NCBI GenBank assembly: GCA_021157445.1
Contig: JAGGWM010000209.1
Span: forward strand, 1-6,007
Length of the DNA stretch: 6,007 nucleotides
Direction: 5' to 3'
Source of the DNA: Thermococcus sp.
Lineage (GTDB): Archaea > Methanobacteriota_B > Thermococci > Thermococcales > Thermococcaceae
Below the pieces are notes generated by a model. That model was given only the letters and a program-made list of their open reading frames with translations, made no database searches and had not been told where the DNA came from. Shown piece by piece: positions 1 through 5,995 of this stretch. Numbering within the stretch: the first letter of the stretch is position 1; every line of letters begins with the position of its first letter. The translations under genes and the position numbers were made by a program.

Positions 1-26
1 GCTTTTATTTTGATCTTAAACCCTCC

Positions 27-40
27 AAAAAATTGAAAAA
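27..40 (-). terminator. Oligo-T transcription terminator after alaS
   Basis: Directly after the alaS stop codon the minus strand reads five T, then CAA, then six T. Runs of T without a required hairpin are the usual intrinsic termination signal for archaeal RNA polymerase, so this is the probable 3' end of the alaS transcript. The tracts are interrupted and short, so read-through is possible. Confidence 0.5.
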
Positions 41-2764
41 TTAAAGGGCCTTCTTAAGCTCTTCTATGGCTTCTTTGGCCTTTAGGATGTTCTTTATCTT
101 TCCTTGGGCAAGATCTTTCTTACCTCCACCGCCTCCACCAGCGAGTTTGGTGATTATTCTTATCAAATCACCAGCTTTATGCGGTACATCGTCTCCAACG
201 CTGATCACAACTGCGTTTGTGTCCTCGCTTATTAATGCTACAATACGGTTCGCTTTCTTGAGTTTGAGTGCGGCCTCTCTTAAGTGGTCTATCTCCCCTT
301 CCACTATATCTCCAATGAACTCCATCTCCCCTATCTTCTCTACCTCGCTCTCGAGTTCGTAGACTAAAAGCTTTGCAAGCTCTTTGTTGAGCTTTTCTAC
401 TTCTTTTCTCGCTTGCTTCCACTCCTCGAAGAACCTCTCCGCGGTCTCTGGCAACTTTTCTGGAGGAACTCTAAACACTTCACTCGTTCTGCTTAATATC
501 TCCCTCTCCTTCTGCCACTCTCTAATGGTTGCCTCACCGCAAGTGAAGATTATCCTCTCAACACCATCCTGTATCCTCTCGGTTCTCAGTATCTTTATTG
601 GGCCTATTAAACCCGTTCTGGGCAAGTGTGTACCGCCACAAGCCTGCACATCCCAATCTTTGATGTTCAAAATTCTAATTACCCTTCCCGGCACAACTCC
701 ACCTTGATAAAGTCTAAAGCCGTATTTTTGCTCCGCTTCAGTTCTCGGCAACCATTCCCACTTTACTTCTCTATCCTCCATTACGACTCTATTCGCCAAG
801 AGCTCTATCTCCTTGAGCTCCTCCTCGCTGATGCGCTTGTAGTGGGCTATGTCAAGTCTTGCCCAATCGGTGCTTAATTGTGAACCGGCCTGCCAGACGT
901 GTTTTCCGAGAACCCTAACAAGAGCTCCCATGAGGACGTGTGTTCCTGTGTGATGTCTCATGTGCTGTATTCTCCTCTGCCAATCAATTTTTCCATGAAC
1001 GCTATCTCCCTCTTTGAAGCCTTTGGGCTTCTCTACCCTATGGAGAATTACCCTCCCAACCTTCTGGACATCAAGCACTCTAATCCCATTAAGCTCGCCC
1101 AAATCACAGGGCTGACCCCCGCCTTCGGGATAAAATGCTGTGGCATCTAGGACAACCCAGCCATCTATTACCCTAAGTACCTTTGCATCGAATTCCTTCA
1201 TGAATGGATCTTCATAATAAAGCGTTCTCGTATCTGGCAGATCTTGAACCAACTCAAAGTCCACCACCTTTTTCTCCTCTTCTTTTTTGGCGGTCTTTTC
1301 AGCTTCTTTGGCAACCAAGCTGTAGAAGTTGTCCGGAACCTTGACTTTCATACCTTCTTTTTCCGCAATCTCCTTGACGATCTCAGGGGTTAAACCGTGG
1401 CTTTCATAGAAGAGGATAAGCTTTTCAAGCGGAATTTCATTAATATCCCGCTTCTTGAGCTTCTCGATTTCCCTCTTTACCAATCCGCTTCCTCTCTTTA
1501 GGGTTTCTGCGTACTTTTTCTCTTCAACGTTGATCATATCAAGAACAACATCTTCCATCTCTTTGAACTCTGGGAAGGTCTTATGGAGAGCTTTTATGTG
1601 CATTGCAACTATTTCGCTAAGAGGAATCTCCAAACCGAGTTCTCTAAGATGTCTTATGCTCTTTCTTATGAGGAGCCTTGCAAGGTAGCCCGCTTTAACA
1701 TTAGACGGCACAACACCGTCAGAAAGCATAAAGGTTAGGGCCTTTGTGTGATCGGCTATAGTATATATCAGCTCATATGGTCTAACGAGCCTCGCGAGTT
1801 CATCAGCGTCAATTCCAACTCTCTTTGCAACGGTTTCCCTCAATACCCTTAAATCACCCATATCTTCAATATCGAACATTCCAGCCAGTTTTGAGTTCTC
1901 CATAAGGATTCTATCGTCTATCCTCTCAACTCCAGCCATCTTTTTAAGAGGTTCAATCACATAGTCTAGCACTGCATCATACGCCGTTGGAGTGCCCTGA
2001 CTCATCCACACAAGCCTTTCAAGCCCATATCCCGTATCCACTACCCTCGTATCCATCGGAACATATTTATCTCCCTTAATTTCCACAACTTGAGAAGGAT
2101 CGGCATCTGGAGGAGCTAACTTGTACTGCATGAAAACTAGCGTAGCCACCTCTAAACCACGGTAGAGCACTTCAAAAGCCGGACCGGCGTTTCCGCCTCC
2201 TGCCCATGGGTTTTCCTTGAAGGTTATGTCCTCCCCTTTCATGCCAAGATCTTTAGTGAAAAACTCGTAGGCGTATTCAGCAGTTTCATCCATCCAGTAA
2301 ATCGGCTTTCCTGGATAGTTAAACGCATGATGAGCCATCATTTCAAAGATCGTGAAGTGTCTGCCCGTTATTCCAACGTTGTCGATATCGGTAAACCTTA
2401 TGGACGGCTGGCTTATCGTGAGCGGGTTCGCTGGAGGATCAGCTTCACCGCTTATGACCCACGGCTGGAAGTCCATGATTGATGCTCCAACCAAGAGAAC
2501 ATCGTCTCTCCATCTGGGCAGTACTGGATATCTTTTAACTCTCCCATGCCCCTTTCTCTCGAAAAAGCTCAAAAACTTCTCACGCATCTCCTCAAGGGTG
2601 TATTTCTTCGGTATGCCGGGTTTTCCTATGAACTCGTACTCATCACACGGAGGATCGCCACAAGTTTCTCTATCAGGATCCAGCGTCCAGAAAGGCTTCC
2701 CACAGACCTTGCAGGTTTTTCTTATCCAGCCTTCTTCCTTAAACATCCTCGTGCTCATGTCCAT
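41..2764 (-). CDS. alaS: Alanyl-tRNA synthetase, archaeal type
   Basis: Class II synthetase that charges tRNA(Ala) with alanine in the cytoplasm and removes mischarged serine or glycine. The 907 residues match the usual archaeal length. In order (numbered from the chosen start): an N-terminal four-cysteine module (C18, C21, C35, C40) typical of archaeal AlaS; the catalytic core with class II motif 3 (DTGYGLERL, about 243-251); a charged linker near 490-500; the editing domain with its zinc-binding HHTGTH (H605, H609) and CGGTH (C709, H713); and a C-terminal C-Ala domain with six glycines at 876-881. All key residues are present and the frame is intact. An in-frame ATG lies 12 bases upstream (2776), but GGTGAT (2774-2769) followed by GATC and ATG fits a Shine-Dalgarno site for the start at 2764. 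A third ATG at 2758 is also possible. Its own promoter lies just upstream. Family assignment is certain; the exact start is likely. Confidence 0.98.
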   Translation of the reverse strand: MDMSTRMFKEEGWIRKTCKVCGKPFWTLDPDRETCGDPPCDEYEFIGKPGIPKKYTLEEMREKFLSFFERKGHGRVKRYPVLPRWRDDVLLVGASIMDFQPWVISGEADPPANPLTISQPSIRFTDIDNVGITGRHFTIFEMMAHHAFNYPGKPIYWMDETAEYAYEFFTKDLGMKGEDITFKENPWAGGGNAGPAFEVLYRGLEVATLVFMQYKLAPPDADPSQVVEIKGDKYVPMDTRVVDTGYGLERLVWMSQGTPTAYDAVLDYVIEPLKKMAGVERIDDRILMENSKLAGMFDIEDMGDLRVLRETVAKRVGIDADELARLVRPYELIYTIADHTKALTFMLSDGVVPSNVKAGYLARLLIRKSIRHLRELGLEIPLSEIVAMHIKALHKTFPEFKEMEDVVLDMINVEEKKYAETLKRGSGLVKREIEKLKKRDINEIPLEKLILFYESHGLTPEIVKEIAEKEGMKVKVPDNFYSLVAKEAEKTAKKEEEKKVVDFELVQDLPDTRTLYYEDPFMKEFDAKVLRVIDGWVVLDATAFYPEGGGQPCDLGELNGIRVLDVQKVGRVILHRVEKPKGFKEGDSVHGKIDWQRRIQHMRHHTGTHVLMGALVRVLGKHVWQAGSQLSTDWARLDIAHYKRISEEELKEIELLANRVVMEDREVKWEWLPRTEAEQKYGFRLYQGGVVPGRVIRILNIKDWDVQACGGTHLPRTGLIGPIKILRTERIQDGVERIIFTCGEATIREWQKEREILSRTSEVFRVPPEKLPETAERFFEEWKQARKEVEKLNKELAKLLVYELESEVEKIGEMEFIGDIVEGEIDHLREAALKLKKANRIVALISEDTNAVVISVGDDVPHKAGDLIRIITKLAGGGGGGKKDLAQGKIKNILKAKEAIEELKKAL

Positions 2765-2768
2765 GATC

Positions 2769-2774
2769 ATCACC
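2769..2774 (-). promoter_or_regulatory. Shine-Dalgarno site deciding the alaS start
   Basis: GGTGAT matches the core complementary to the archaeal 16S 3' end (GGAGGTGATC). It sits four bases before the ATG at 2764 and overlaps the upstream in-frame ATG at 2776, which argues for the shorter AlaS. The same 13 bases, GGTGATGATCATG, precede and include the eL41 start at 4474. Confidence 0.6.
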
Positions 2775-2807
2775 ATCCTTAAGTCTAACCTAAAAGTTGC
2801 GTTTCAT

Positions 2808-2816
2808 GTTAAAAAG
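2808..2816 (-). promoter_or_regulatory. TATA-box promoter of alaS
   Basis: The minus strand reads ACAAAGACTTTTTAACATG, a purine-rich BRE-like stretch followed by the TATA element CTTTTTAAC. Placing the start site about 26 bases downstream gives transcription from near 2786 and a leader of about 22 bases, enough to hold the GGTGAT site. This spacing is inferred from the general archaeal promoter rule. Confidence 0.5.
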
Positions 2817-2855
2817 TCTTTGTCTGAAGGGTCATTCATAAGATTATTTTAGAAT

Positions 2856-3134
2856 TTATTTGTCGATCTCCACATCTTCAAACTCATCCTCATCCACAAT
2901 AACAAAGGGAATTTTCATTTTTTTGAGCATCTCAACGAGCTGTTTGTGAGTTTTTTCTAGCATTTCTATTTTGTGCCTCAGGTTTTGGTTTTCGATATAG
3001 AGGTTCGTTGCTTCTTCGGTTTTCATGTTGAGTTGGGTCTTTAACTCAATTATTTGCTCCTCAAGTTCTACAACAGAGCGCTCAAGCCTCTCAATCTCCT
3101 CTATGTACTCCCGACAGAGACGCCGTTTTATCAT
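2856..3134 (-). CDS. Small coiled-coil protein of unknown function
   Basis: A 92-residue protein that I do not recognise as a named family. Residues about 8-72 are almost entirely charged and leucine/isoleucine heptads (for example the EEIERLERSVVELEEQ stretch), which predicts one long coiled coil and probably oligomerisation. Then come a short hydrophobic strand (IPFVIV, about 75-80) and an acidic tail ending in DEDEFEDVEIDK. There is no signal peptide or membrane segment. The ATG at 3134 is the only usable start: an in-frame TGA lies at 3161-3159 and no ATG, GTG or TTG falls between them. The next internal ATG (3026) has no Shine-Dalgarno site and would lose half the coil. No Shine-Dalgarno site stands at normal distance from 3134; a GGAGGT lies 18 bases away inside the overlapping sRNA. 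It probably shares the sRNA promoter. It is likely a real protein because of its composition and length, but its function is unknown. Confidence 0.75.
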   Translation of the reverse strand: MIKRRLCREYIEEIERLERSVVELEEQIIELKTQLNMKTEEATNLYIENQNLRHKIEMLEKTHKQLVEMLKKMKIPFVIVDEDEFEDVEIDK

Positions 3135-3198
3135 TGCGGTCAGCCCCGCGAAACCTCCTCACCACTCAGGGGGGCTCCAGATTCATCATTCCACAACA
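3133..3198 (-). ncRNA. Box C/D 2'-O-methylation guide sRNA
   Basis: All four boxes of an archaeal C/D sRNA appear in order: C box ATGATGA (3189-3183), a 13-base guide, D' CTGA (3169-3166), spacer GTG, C' GTGAGGA (3162-3156, one change from RTGATGA), a 12-base guide, and D CTGA (3143-3140). The flanks GTTGTGG (3197-3191) and CCGCAAT (3139-3133) pair over seven base pairs with two G-U wobbles. The stem ends exactly where a kink-turn requires, leaving a three-base bulge (A, A, U) before the tandem G-A pairs. Guide and spacer lengths fit the family. Such RNAs bind L7Ae, Nop5 and fibrillarin and methylate the target base paired with the fifth guide base upstream of D or D'. The D' guide would recognise GGGGGCUCCAGAU and the D guide CCCCGCGAAACC. 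The local GC content stands out from the AT-rich intergenic sequence. Its 3' end overlaps the start of the coiled-coil gene. Exact ends are inferred from the stem. Confidence 0.85.
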
Positions 3199-3227
3199 CC
3201 ATCCATTGCTAGCAATTCATAGTAGCC

Positions 3228-3242
3228 TTTATTAGCCTTTTC
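3228..3242 (-). promoter_or_regulatory. Probable promoter of the C/D sRNA
   Basis: On the minus strand, GAAAAGG (BRE-like) is followed by CTAATAAA (TATA-like, 3235-3228). A start about 26 bases downstream falls near 3206, some eight bases before the sRNA terminal stem. The placement fits well, but the TATA element is not the strongest form. The same transcript could also carry the coiled-coil gene. Confidence 0.45.
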
Positions 3243-3278
3243 ATTGTTCTTACCGGCAGGTGAACCTTCTTCAACATT

Positions 3279-4073
3279 CTAAAGGGAGTAGTGTTCAGGT
3301 CTTCTGTCCTTAAAGATGTCGTTAAATTCATTAAGCCTCTTGTTCCTTGCCTCCTCAATGTTTATCTCAACAACGCCTACCTCCTCCTTATCCTCGCTTG
3401 CCCTAAGCAGTATCTCTGCCCTTGGAGAATTTATCTGACTCATTCCTATGAACCTCAATCCCCTTTCCTCACCAATTCTGTTTGCCGTTATGCTGAATAC
3501 CCTATTCTCAAGGCTTCTTATTGGCATTGCTCTCGGAGCATAGGGAAGAACGAGGTTAGCTGGATGCGCAACGATATCTGCTCCCTTAAGGGCAAGGGTC
3601 CTCATGGATTCGGGAAAAAACCAGTCAAAGCATATCATAATTCCAACTTTCGCCATGCCTATGTTGAACACATGAAACCCAAGATTTCCGGGCTCAAAGA
3701 AGAGCTTTTCCCTGTAGAAAAGGTGAATCTTCCGGTATTTTCCTATGTAGCCCTGTCCTATTGGGCCGACGATAACAGCGGAGTTGTAAAGCCTTCCTCT
3801 CTCATCTTTTTCTGCAGTTCCAGCCACTATGAACGCTTCATGTTCTCTTGCCTGTTCGACAAGAAATTGAGTGGTCTCTCCATCTGGGATCTGCTGAGCT
3901 ATCTCCTCCACCTCTTCTTTTGCCTCAAAATTGTAACCAGTGTCAAAAAGCTCTGGGAGGACGATTAGCTTAGCACCTTGGTTTGCAGCTTCTTTGATTA
4001 ATTTTTCAGCTTTGCTCAGGTTAGCATTAAGATTCAGAAGCTTTGGCTCCATCTGAACAAATCCAACCTTCAT
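3279..4073 (-). CDS. Nitrilase / carbon-nitrogen hydrolase
   Basis: A 264-residue member of the nitrilase superfamily, closely resembling from memory the structurally studied Pyrococcus abyssi nitrilase (active on aliphatic dinitriles) and its P. horikoshii counterpart. These enzymes hydrolyse nitriles or amides to acids plus ammonia in the cytoplasm. The catalytic triad is visible: E41 in VLPELFDTGY, K115 in KYRKIHLF and C148 in IMICFDWFFPES; the second conserved glutamate is E122 in FYREK. The length is that of a single-domain enzyme. A stretch near residues 89-108 appears about four residues longer than in the P. abyssi protein. A TTG six bases upstream (4079) could be read as a start, but the ATG at 4073 stands seven bases after a GGGGGG Shine-Dalgarno-like run, whereas the TTG stands one base from it. 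The natural substrate cannot be read from sequence or context. The gene is apparently monocistronic, with the sRNA about 80 bases downstream. Confidence 0.93.
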   Translation of the reverse strand: MKVGFVQMEPKLLNLNANLSKAEKLIKEAANQGAKLIVLPELFDTGYNFEAKEEVEEIAQQIPDGETTQFLVEQAREHEAFIVAGTAEKDERGRLYNSAVIVGPIGQGYIGKYRKIHLFYREKLFFEPGNLGFHVFNIGMAKVGIMICFDWFFPESMRTLALKGADIVAHPANLVLPYAPRAMPIRSLENRVFSITANRIGEERGLRFIGMSQINSPRAEILLRASEDKEEVGVVEINIEEARNKRLNEFNDIFKDRRPEHYSL

Positions 4074-4108
4074 TTTCAATCCCCCCTAACACTTTAATGG
4101 CCTTGACA

Positions 4109-4117
4109 GTTAATAAC
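4109..4117 (-). promoter_or_regulatory. Possible TATA element of the nitrilase gene
   Basis: GTTATTAAC on the minus strand would place the transcription start near 4087, giving a very short leader that begins at the GGGGGG run before the ATG at 4073. A better-looking TATA, CTTAAATAT at 4186-4178, would give an 80-base leader instead. The sequence does not decide between them. Confidence 0.3.
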
Positions 4118-4308
4118 TTATCGAAACTACTTTTGTCTGGGTTTAGCCTCATAAAAAGAGGAAATCTTGATTACACAATATTTAAGAGCAATAAAAGGTT
4201 TTAAACCCACAAAATTTCCCTGCATGCTTAAAGAACTTTCAAAAACATCACAATTTCAACGATGAACTTTCTTTTAACTATTAAGGAGCTATGGAATTGT
4301 CAAAACCC

Positions 4309-4316
4309 TTTATAAG
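4309..4316 (+). promoter_or_regulatory. Orphan TATA-box promoter
   Basis: CAAAACCC followed by TTTATAAG looks like a good BRE/TATA pair and would start transcription near 4338. The next gene in this direction, eL41, has its own closer promoter, and T-rich sequence from 4367 should stop a transcript early. It may serve a short RNA or be a second eL41 promoter. Confidence 0.4.
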
Positions 4317-4322
4317 ATTTCA

Positions 4323-4362
4323 ACTAAAGACAAAGCTCTGCTTGACCAAATTTTCCTTTAGT
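4323..4362 (+). repeat. Inverted repeat upstream of a T-rich tract
   Basis: ACTAAAG (4323-4329) and CTTTAGT (4356-4362) are perfect reverse complements 26 bases apart. A further AAA/TTT pairing is possible inside after a two-base internal loop. The repeat is followed by T-rich sequence (TTTATTTTGTTCTTTTTGTT). This could be a terminator hairpin or chance in AT-rich DNA. Confidence 0.35.
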
Positions 4363-4413
4363 CCAGTTTATTTTGTTCTTTTTGTTTTTGCTATTTTCTA
4401 ATCCCTTTTGATG

Positions 4414-4428
4414 GAAAAGCTTAAAAAC
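4414..4428 (+). promoter_or_regulatory. Strong BRE/TATA promoter of eL41
   Basis: GAAAAGC (BRE, 4414-4420) runs directly into TTAAAAAC (TATA, 4421-4428), the classic Thermococcales promoter form expected for a highly expressed ribosomal protein gene. The predicted start near 4450 leaves a leader of about 24 bases that includes the GGGGTGAT ribosome binding site. Confidence 0.7.
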
Positions 4429-4463
4429 CAAGCAAAGTGAGCTTACTCTGGAACGATTATCGG

Positions 4464-4469
4464 GGTGAT
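4464..4469 (+). promoter_or_regulatory. Shine-Dalgarno site of eL41
   Basis: GGTGAT, preceded by two more G, stands four bases before the ATG at 4474. It overlaps an in-frame ATG at 4468 and a GTG at 4465, and so marks 4474 as the start. Confidence 0.65.
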
Positions 4470-4473
4470 GATC

Positions 4474-4587
4474 ATGAAGAGGAGACCAAGGAAATGGAAA
4501 AAGAAGGGAAGAATGAGGTGGAAGTGGATTAAAAAGAGGATCAGGAGATTAAAGAGACAAAGGAAGAAGGAGAGAGGAATTATTTGA
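4474..4587 (+). CDS. rpl41e: Large-subunit ribosomal protein eL41 (L41e)
   Basis: A 37-residue, extremely basic peptide starting [16 protein letters not shown] and ending in RKKERGII; about 60 percent of its residues are lysine or arginine. This is the archaeal/eukaryotic ribosomal protein eL41, a single short helix that sits at the interface between the two ribosomal subunits. The length and the tryptophan-lysine pattern match the Pyrococcus proteins as I remember them. It is too short for common gene-finding cut-offs. The gene has its own strong promoter and a textbook GGTGAT site. An in-frame ATG two codons upstream (4468) lies within that site and is not chosen. The downstream phosphoesterase begins 38 bases after the stop and might receive read-through. 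Confidence 0.93.
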   Translation: MKRRPRKWKKKGRMRWKWIKKRIRRLKRQRKKERGII

Positions 4588-4600
4588 TTTCTCTCCACTC

Positions 4601-4607
4601 TTTATAT
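4601..4607 (+). promoter_or_regulatory. TATA-like element before the phosphoesterase gene
   Basis: TTTATAT lies between the eL41 stop and the phosphoesterase. A start about 26 bases downstream would fall at or just after the ATG at 4626, so a leaderless transcript is possible within the error of the rule. Otherwise the gene depends on read-through from eL41. Confidence 0.35.
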
Positions 4608-4625
4608 CCATTTTAAGTGGTGGTT

Positions 4626-5282
4626 ATGCAGAGCTTTTCTTATGAGAAACTTTCTCTCGAATTGAAAACCTCTTCTGGAAGAGCCCTTGTTTTCGCAGAT
4701 CCGCATATAGGTTTTGAGCTTTCAAGGGGACTAAGGGTAAGAACGAGGTTCGAAAAAAGCCTTGCAGAATTCATAGAGGAGAAAAATCCGGACTTGATAA
4801 TTATCCTAGGTGACATGAAGGAACCTCTTGGAATGAGCAGATTTGTTAAAAAACTTCTTATAGAATTCCTTTCTGAGATTGGAGAATACAGCGTTGTTAT
4901 AACAAAAGGGAACCACGACGGAAAAATAGAAGAAGTCACAAAGGAATTTAAAAACGTGAATGTTGTAAGTTACTTCATCCTCGACAACATGCTCTTCCTC
5001 CATGGTCACCAAACCCTTCCGGAGATCGAGTTTAAGAGAGCTTTTTTGGGACATATTCACCCAGCAGTCAGTTTAAAAATCGGAGGAAACCTCAAAAAAG
5101 TCAAATGCTTCTTTAGGGTCAGGAACTTTCTGATTTTGCCCACAATAAACCCCTACATAGAAGGGTTTGATGTAAGAGAGGGAATAAAAATGATTCCATT
5201 TTTAAAATATTCTCCCTCAGGAGAGGCCTTTCTTGGAGATGGGACATATATTGGCGAGATTGAACTGAACCGTAAGGCTTAA
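4626..5282 (+). CDS. Calcineurin-like metallophosphoesterase (COG1407 type)
   Basis: A 218-residue protein with the full metallophosphoesterase signature, numbered from this start: D25-P-H27 (ADPHIG), G62-D63 (LGDMKE), G95-N-H-D98 (KGNHDG), H126-G-H128 (LHGHQ) and G142-H-I-H145 (LGHIHP). These residues bind two metal ions and hydrolyse phosphodiester or phosphomonoester bonds. Length and motif spacing fit the archaeal ICC-like COG1407 family, which is related to the bacterial ligase-associated nuclease PdeM and is often found near the helicase Lhr in archaea, so nucleic-acid processing is a reasonable but unproven role. No helicase gene is present in this window. Possible starts are GTG 4617, GTG 4620 and ATG 4626. 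The ATG is preferred because GGTGGTT lies just before it, though the spacing is short. The winged-helix gene begins 5 bases after the stop, suggesting co-transcription. Confidence 0.92.
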   Translation: MQSFSYEKLSLELKTSSGRALVFADPHIGFELSRGLRVRTRFEKSLAEFIEEKNPDLIIILGDMKEPLGMSRFVKKLLIEFLSEIGEYSVVITKGNHDGKIEEVTKEFKNVNVVSYFILDNMLFLHGHQTLPEIEFKRAFLGHIHPAVSLKIGGNLKKVKCFFRVRNFLILPTINPYIEGFDVREGIKMIPFLKYSPSGEAFLGDGTYIGEIELNRKA

Positions 5283-5286
5283 AATA
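5279..5286 (+). promoter_or_regulatory. TATA-like element overlapping the phosphoesterase stop
   Basis: CTTAAAATATATG spans the phosphoesterase stop codon and the first ATG of the next gene. If TTAAAATA works as a TATA box, transcription would start near 5309, past that ATG and just before the second in-frame ATG at 5321. In AT-rich DNA such a match can be chance. Confidence 0.35.
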
Positions 5287-5287
5287 T

Positions 5288-5653
5288 ATGAAGCCAGATA
5301 TTCATAGATGTGAGAGAAAAATGAAGGAGGTATACGACAAGCTTGAAGGGCTCCTAAAGACACTAGGATTCAAGAAGAACGAACTTAGAATATATCTCCT
5401 GCTTTTGGAAAAGAAAGCCCCCATGAGAATAGCTGAAATAAAAGAAGAGCTTGGAATAAGTGAGAGAAGCGTTAGAGAGCACGTTCTTAATCTGTACAGA
5501 AGAGGAGCTCTCAAAAGGGAACTTATTCAAAGGGGTTGGCTTGGCTATGTCTATTCTGCAGTCTCCCCTCCGGAACTTCTGGCAAAACTCAGGGAAAATG
5601 TTATCAAAAAAATAAACGAAATTGAAAAAGAGCTAAAAAACGATAACATCTAG
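5288..5653 (+). CDS. Winged-helix transcriptional regulator, TrmB/ArsR-like
   Basis: A 121-residue protein with a winged helix-turn-helix. Residues about 20-45 (GLLKTLGFKKNELRIYLLLL) form the first helices in the style of TrmB-family N-domains. The helix-turn-helix is at about 47-70 (IAEIKEELGISERSVREHV), with the recognition helix around SERSVREHVLNLYRRG. The wing follows near 75-92, and a charged helix (about 96-119) may dimerise. There is no ligand-binding domain, so this is a minimal single-domain regulator; its targets are unknown. It lies 5 bases after the phosphoesterase gene and is probably co-transcribed. The start is uncertain. The ATG at 5288 has no Shine-Dalgarno site, while an in-frame ATG at 5321 is preceded by GTGAGAG and fits a possible internal promoter; that shorter form would have 110 residues and keep the whole domain. 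Its 3' end overlaps the convergent gene by 21 bases. Confidence 0.85.
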   Translation: MKPDIHRCERKMKEVYDKLEGLLKTLGFKKNELRIYLLLLEKKAPMRIAEIKEELGISERSVREHVLNLYRRGALKRELIQRGWLGYVYSAVSPPELLAKLRENVIKKINEIEKELKNDNI

Positions 5654-5995
5654 AGACCTTAATATTTCAACTGCCTTTTCAAGCTTTTCTTTCTCGAAAT
5701 CTCCGTACTCCTCTTTCAGGGCTTTAAAGGCTTCTTCTTTTGGCATTATCTCTCCGAGCATTAGCAGCTCATGGAGCAAAACAGACATTCTTCTCTCTTC
5801 CATTATTTTTCCCAGCTCCTCCCCTTTCTTTTCGTCTATCTGCTTTATTGATCTTGGTATGATTAAGCCCTTTTTCTTCCACTTCAGCCAAGGTTCAAAG
5901 GCAAACCCGTAACCAAGTTTTAATCCCAAAAACTTAGAATCCCTCGATAATCCAAGCATTACGAGCTTTTCCGCCATTTCAAGCTCCCTTTCCAT
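5633..5995 (-). CDS. Hypothetical protein, possibly 5'-truncated by the window
   Basis: A 120-residue frame that I do not recognise. It is rich in glutamate and lysine and predicted mostly helical. It contains an aromatic-glycine stretch (LGLKLGYGFAFEPWLKW, about 23-39) and a C-terminal segment (about 80-120) that ends in ILRSLDVIVF and could be a small helical or winged-helix fold. No metal-binding or catalytic motif, signal peptide or membrane helix is visible. The ATG at 5995 follows GGAGAG at a spacing of six bases, which could be a Shine-Dalgarno site, but the frame stays open through the last base of the window (codons for GELS precede the M), so the protein may be longer. It converges on the winged-helix gene and the two coding ends overlap by 21 bases. 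Regular archaeal codon use and length suggest a real gene. Confidence 0.7.
   Translation of the reverse strand: MERELEMAEKLVMLGLSRDSKFLGLKLGYGFAFEPWLKWKKKGLIIPRSIKQIDEKKGEELGKIMEERRMSVLLHELLMLGEIMPKEEAFKALKEEYGDFEKEKLEKAVEILRSLDVIVF

Larger units (their letters stand above)
4074..4473. other. Intergenic regulatory region, nitrilase to eL41
   Basis: About 400 AT-rich bases lie between divergent genes. Visible here: the GGGGGG Shine-Dalgarno-like run of the nitrilase (minus strand, 4086-4081); two possible minus-strand TATA elements (GTTATTAAC at 4117-4109, CTTAAATAT at 4186-4178); a plus-strand TATA, TTTATAAG (4309-4316), with no obvious gene; an inverted repeat at 4323-4362 followed by T-rich sequence to about 4398; and the eL41 promoter and ribosome binding site. 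No C/D or D boxes, tRNA or convincing coding frame was found. Confidence 0.7.

Noticed and set aside
2762..2774. GTGATGA near the alaS start (and again near 4465 before eL41) resembles a C box.
   Set aside because: Both are the GGTGATG ribosome binding sites of the genes; no D box or guide architecture follows.
2352..2852. Plus-strand open frame opposite the 5' end of alaS.
   Set aside because: It is an antisense shadow of the conserved AlaS catalytic domain and reads through the alaS promoter, with no supporting signals.
3170..3182. The D' guide complement contains CUCCAGA, like an archaeal tRNA(Trp) anticodon loop, suggesting the tRNA(Trp) intron type of C/D RNA that guides Cm34.
   Set aside because: No tRNA(Trp) exon sequence flanks the element, and the base fifth from D' would correspond to a stem G before the loop, not to C34.
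3140..3277. Minus-strand frame right after the nitrilase stop, with one internal TAG at 3211-3209 and then 22 codons ending at TGA 3142-3140, which looks at first like a decayed small gene.
   Set aside because: There is no Shine-Dalgarno site before its ATG. The part after the TAG is exactly the C/D sRNA, whose GC-rich boxes and guides explain the absence of stops and the protein-like composition.
3291..3968. Long plus-strand open frame opposite the nitrilase gene.
   Set aside because: It is the antisense shadow of a clearly coding gene with intact catalytic triad, and its translation has no recognisable motif or ribosome binding site.
4147..4161. CCTC/GAGG hairpin with an A-rich loop between the nitrilase and eL41.
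   Set aside because: The stem has only four base pairs and cannot be extended without mismatches; it is expected by chance in a region this size.
4291..4401. 36-codon plus-strand ORF beginning MELSKPF and ending in a hydrophobic stretch, with GGAG two bases before the ATG.
   Set aside because: The hydrophobic end comes from T-rich intergenic DNA, a strong TATA element lies inside the frame, the Shine-Dalgarno spacing is too short, and there is no promoter at the right distance.
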